A program made the position numbers and the translations under genes. A DNA stretch of 64,000 nucleotides from NCBI GenBank assembly GCA_018881555.1, contig JACAXG010000064.1, positions 2,575,422 through 2,639,421 of the forward strand. The letters are read 5' to 3'. Below the pieces are notes generated by a model that was not told the DNA's origin, searched no databases, and was given only the letters and a program-made list of their open reading frames with translations. Shown here one piece after another: positions 60,248 through 64,000 of the stretch. Position 1 is the first letter of the stretch, and every line of letters begins with the position of its first letter. The stretch is from Amblyornis subalaris (taxonomy: Eukaryota > Chordata > Aves > Passeriformes > Ptilonorhynchidae).

Positions 60248-60400
60248 AATAAATTTAGGCTGGCAATTAGAAGAATGTTCCTAATCATTAACACATTCAT
60301 GTTCCAGAAACTGATTTTCGGTGGGAACAATGAGGTAAAAAGAAGCCAGAATGGGGCTTCATGGAGCTTGATAAATATCTGCAAGCAGTCAGGTGGTACA
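60248..60400 (+). mobile_element. Possible ancient CR1/L3-like relic
   Basis: The sequence AAATTTAGGCTGGCAATTAG, AAGAATGTTCCTAATCATTA, a TTCCAGAAACTGATTTTC stretch and then GCTTGATAAATATCTGCAAG follow the order of old amniote CR1/L3 elements. Those read, in order, AGGCTGGACATTAGGAAG, a TTCTGGAACAG-like block, and a CTTGATAAGTTTATGGA-like block. Spacing also fits. Divergence is high and the assignment rests on word order only, so chance similarity is possible. Confidence 0.45.
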
Positions 60401-61200
60401 GGCTTGAACTAAGAGAATTAGATTCTGTTACCCTGAGGGTCTCAGGAAATTGCCAGAAACTTCTCACAGAAGCAACTCTTGCAGCAAATCAAGGTGGTGC
60501 AATATGGTACCTTGATATTGGATGTGCACCAGGGGAACCAAATTTCAGTGGAGCTCTAAGTGGTAACAAGTCACAAAAGCTGAGGGTCCAATTCTGTAAC
60601 TCAAGAGTTTACAGACCCAGTAGCAAGTGCATTGAAGAAGAAATATATGGAACATATTTCCTTGAATCTTTATTGATCTGCAGCCTTGTCTAAATTCAGT
60701 GGCCAGAACAAACAGCACCTTATCGACAAACACCAAAGAAACCAAAGGCGGTTTCTNCCTCAGCTTAATTTTTTAGCTCTATATATGAAACCTCTGAATC
60801 CCATAACTTACCTACCCAGGCTGGCTGTCTCTCATGTTAGTGATTTTTTTTTTTTTGGTCAATGACTTCTTTCCCCAAGCATGGGACAGTAAGGGAGAAA
60901 AAAGTGTCATCTGCCTTCATTTGTCATGTGCCTTAAAGACTTGAACAAGGATTTTCAAAGCATGAAGATAAAATGCAGGGTTTGGAGGTTTGCCTAATGA
61001 CCTGTCAAAAACCAGCCCATGTTTCTTCGTGCAGGGGAAATAATATAAGAATGGCTGCATGATTTCCATTAATAGTAGAGTTTGCACAGCTACACAAGAA
61101 TGGGCATATTGAGCAAAATCAGTTCAGCTTGTTCCTTTGTCGCTGACAGCTTCAGAAGAGCACACATGCTGCTTCCTCTGAGGGAACAGTATTCAGCTCT
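60401..61200. other. Unique sequence, no gene seen
   Basis: No further repeat is clear, although the first 150 bases may still belong to the old CR1-like relic. A T run lies near 60846-60857. A 110-codon frame at 60361-60693 has no domain. Confidence 0.4.
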
Positions 61201-61642
61201 CATGGACTGTAGAACAAGTCCAGAAGAGGCCACGAAGATGCTCAGGGGGCAGGAGCACCTTTGCTATGGAGACAGGCTGGGAGAGCTGGGCTTGTTCAGC
61301 CTTGAGCAGGCTTTGGGTAGAATTTACAGCACCTTCTAGCACCTAAAGGAGCTCCAAGAGAGCTGNAGAGNGGCAAGGAGTGACAGGGCAAGGGGGAATG
61401 GCTTTAAACTGACAAAGGGGAGGTTTAGATGGGATATTAGAAAGAAATTCTTTACTCAGAGGGTGGTGAGACACTGGCACAGGTTGCCAAGAGAAGCTGT
61501 GGCTGCCCCATCCCTGGAAGTGTTCANGGTTGGATGTGGCTCTGAGCAACTTGATCTAGTGGGAAGGTTCCCATGGCAGAGGGGTTGGGACTGGATGGTC
61601 TTTAAGGTCCCTTCCAACCTAAACCATTCTATGATTCTGTGA
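61201..61642 (+). mobile_element. CR1: CR1 LINE 3' fragment, type A
   Basis: The sense copy reads GTCCAGAAGAGGCCACGAAG, AGACAGGCTGGGAGAGCTGG, AAGGGGAGGTTTAGATGGGA, GAAGCTGTGGCTGCCCCATC and GGTCTTTAAGGTCCCTTCCA. It ends AACCATTCTATGATTCTGTG. A short internal deletion follows CCTTGAGCAG near 61310. The 3' tail is almost canonical. Confidence 0.95.
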
Positions 61643-61913
61643 CTTTCTGTATGGAGTGTGATTTCTATCATGNCTTTACTACTTCAAAATCAATTTGATA
61701 TATCTTTTGCAGTGACATCCCATATCAAGCNATTCCTTGGAAAGATGATGTATGTATGTAAAGAGAGCAGTGTGTGGTTAAATTAACACAGTACCCAACT
61801 CCCAAACTCAGTCTTTGACCTGAATTTCTCGATGTGAATCTCCCAACAGCTTTTTTTTTCCAGTCATTCAGCATCAGAGAGTTTATAAAAATTCATTTTT
61901 GTTATCTTCAGAG
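61643..61913. other. Unique spacer
   Basis: No repeat, exon or RNA was recognised. Confidence 0.35.
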
Positions 61914-61972
61914 AGTCATAGAATCATTAAGGTTGAAAAAGACCTGCAAGATCATCAAGTCCAACTTTCAAA
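61914..61972 (-). mobile_element. CR1: CR1 LINE 3' terminal fragment, type B
   Basis: The plus strand reads GTCATAGAATCATTAAGGTT, GAAAAAGACCTGCAAGATCA and TCAAGTCCAACTTTC. Only the last sixty bases of a type B CR1 remain, in antisense. Confidence 0.88.
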
Positions 61973-64000
61973 GTTTTATATGTAACATTTCTGGGGTCCA
62001 GGTGTCTTAATGGTGCTGTTTTACATTCTGTACTTTTCCACAACCTGTGTATCACAATGTCTGGTAAAAGGGAGGATGGAGAGACTTTAGGGGCATTTGA
62101 TCACGCCGNGATCAAAGTGACTTGAGATCCATTATAAAATGTACCACGGAGGGTCTTGCCCCAAGTCACTTAATGAGCCTGAGGAAAAATCCTGCTGCAG
62201 GCCAGGGCTTTGTCCTCATTGCTGCAGCCTCTTTCTCTCCCATGAAAAATCATTTTGTTCAGGATTAGAACTAAATCCCAGGGTTGTGTGGAATAAAGCC
62301 ATCAGGATCACAAAATGAACACAACCTTTGCTTAAAATCAAAACCATAGCAGGTTTCCCCAGAATGGGATTATTTTACAGGCAAACACAGTACCAGATAA
62401 AACCTAGAATTCCCTGTNGCCTCCCTAGCTTAGTTTATATATAATTTCTCTGCTGATTAGTAGAGTTAATAAAGAATAAAAATGTCTCCCTTTAAAGCAG
62501 TGAGAGACTCACATACTTGAATATACCTATCTCCAGGATAAAGTTTTAACTACCTTGAGAAAAAAAGCTGGAAGAAAGATGAACCTCAGGCACCTGTTAC
62601 AGCTGGGAAGAAGGAAAGGAGGGCCAGCATGTAATAATTAAATCTTTATCACCCAGAATGGAATCTGCAGCCTGCAGTGTCTTCCTGGGGAATATCACCA
62701 TGTTTATTTTTAAAACCGCTCCCTGCCAGCATGTCCCAAAGTCGTTCCATATACACAGCTGGCTGGGAAGAGGGGGCTGGAGCTGGAAAAAGCAAGATCT
62801 AAAGGGAGAAGGAAAGGGGCTAGCTAAAAAGTTGGGAGAAAAAGGATGAGATGGAAATCATGCAAGTCCAGCAATAGGTGACCTACATCAACAGATCTCT
62901 TCAAAAAAGCCAGATCTTGGTTTCTCTCTTTCCTGAGGGTGCTGTGTTTGCTCACTGCTTTTCAGTTCTTCTGGAAATCTTGCTTTTCCAGATAAGGTGA
63001 TGAAAATNTGGTTTTAGGGACTGATCTCTCCCACAGGAGGAGCAACATGGGCACAAATGGTGAGTTTTGCAAATCATGAAAAACTGGTCAGAGATCTTTA
63101 CCCTCAAGCGAGAGCAATTGCAGTGACAGGACTGTACAACCCCTTCATGCTCAGTGCCTCCTTGCCCAGCTCATCCATGTCAGTCTCAAAAACTCCATGG
63201 AATTTTGGTCTGTTGGTGACCCTGGGCCATCCCACAGTCTCTCTGGGCTTCATTTGTACAGAAAACCAAACCGTGGCAAATTATTGTGTTGATGTGTCTA
63301 AGGATAAGTGAACATGCACCACATTTATTTATTCATTCGTTTGTGCACGTGTGTCCATCCATCCTCACAAGACATACGAAGCTCTGTCTGTGTGCACATT
63401 GATGTGTGCAACTGCATTAATTTAAAATCACTGCTGGAGAAGCCACAGTCAATCAGCTGCAACAAATAACCAAAGGCCTTAGGGCACAGGGAGAGATTAT
63501 TCCCTCCTGCCTGTATTTAGGTCTTCCCATGGAATCAAAATGTGACAAAGAGGGTCGTGAGCTGCATAAAACTTTGATGCTGTCCCTACTCCATGTGACA
63601 GGTTGCACCAGAGACCTCCAGATATCCCTCACAACCCAAGCTGTTTGACTCTCTGGCTAGTTTTTGATCAATGAAATCTCTCATAATCTGTCCCAAGAGG
63701 GACCTTCATGAGACTGCATGGGCTGGAGGGATTCAGGAACGACTCAGGTCTTCCCTGGAGAACAGGCACGCTCATGGCCTGAGCATTGGAATATCAGCCA
63801 ACCAATCACCCCCACATTTTTCTTCTGACCTCTCCCCACTCTTTGCCCCTGGAGCACGTCCCTCCTTCCTTCAGTGCTGCTTTCCACAGAGAGGGAAAGT
63901 CCTAAGGCTGTATTTAGACTCAAGCTGCAAATGGCACCATGAATGTCTGATGAAACTCTCCAGTGAGCTCTTTCCCCACTCCAGTTTGGTCTAATCTTTT
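61973..64000. other. Unique sequence, no gene seen
   Basis: Two kilobases at the window end have no recognised repeat, exon or RNA. The frames at 63057-63311 (84 codons) and 63671-63994 (107 codons) lack recognisable domains. The second ends near the window edge, where the context is cut off. Confidence 0.45.

Noticed and set aside
63671..63994. 107-codon open frame near the window end
   Set aside because: No recognisable domain. Length is within chance expectation for this composition.
1..64000. CRISPR array, operon, phage or other prokaryotic system
   Set aside because: There are no regularly spaced repeats with unique spacers, no dense coding and no ribosome-binding patterns. The repeats are avian CR1.
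1..64000. tRNA or rRNA genes
   Set aside because: No cloverleaf with conserved box A and box B words and no rRNA-like sequence was recognised on either strand by eye.

Overview
This window looks like non-coding nuclear DNA from a bird. The main evidence is about thirty truncated copies of CR1, the dominant avian LINE. Their 3' ends carry the typical ATTCTATGATTCTG-like tail or, on the other strand, its complement followed by GGTTTGGGTTGGAAGG. One endogenous-retrovirus solo LTR of a widespread avian type and one more decayed LTR candidate support this. The species cannot be told from the sequence. I found no protein-coding gene, exon, tRNA, rRNA or CRISPR array. The longest open frames lie inside CR1 copies or cross simple repeats, so they are not genes. 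The window reads as intergenic or deep intronic sequence.

Layout. A type C CR1 and a 16-bp tandem repeat lie in 1-850. From about 0.85 to 21 kb the DNA is mostly unique, with a few old CR1 pieces, a CA microsatellite at 15.1 kb and a probable decayed LTR at 18.3-18.7 kb. An inverted CR1 pair lies at 21.3-22.3 kb and the solo LTR at 23.7-24.2 kb, followed by a mostly unique stretch to 30 kb. From 30 to 62 kb CR1 fragments are frequent on both strands. They include part of a CR1 ORF2 reverse-transcriptase gene at 40.5-41.1 kb. The last 2 kb looks unique.

I sorted the CR1 tails by eye into four groups. Type A has GGTTTGGGTTGGAAGGGACC and a CCATGGGCAGGGACA block. Type B has TTAAGGTTGGAAAAGACC and CACTTCCCTGGGCAGCCTG. 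Type C has GGAGTTGGACTCGATGATCC followed by GGGTCCCTTCCAACTCAG. Type D has CCTGTGCAATGTGCTCTAGG. These labels are mine and are not database subfamily names. Most copies keep the 3' end and lack the 5' end, as expected of CR1. A few lack the 3' end too and have been rearranged.

No genes work together here. Any function would be regulatory, and several AT-rich, homeodomain-site-rich unique blocks are listed only as candidates for conserved non-coding elements. I did not find evidence for a new biological system.
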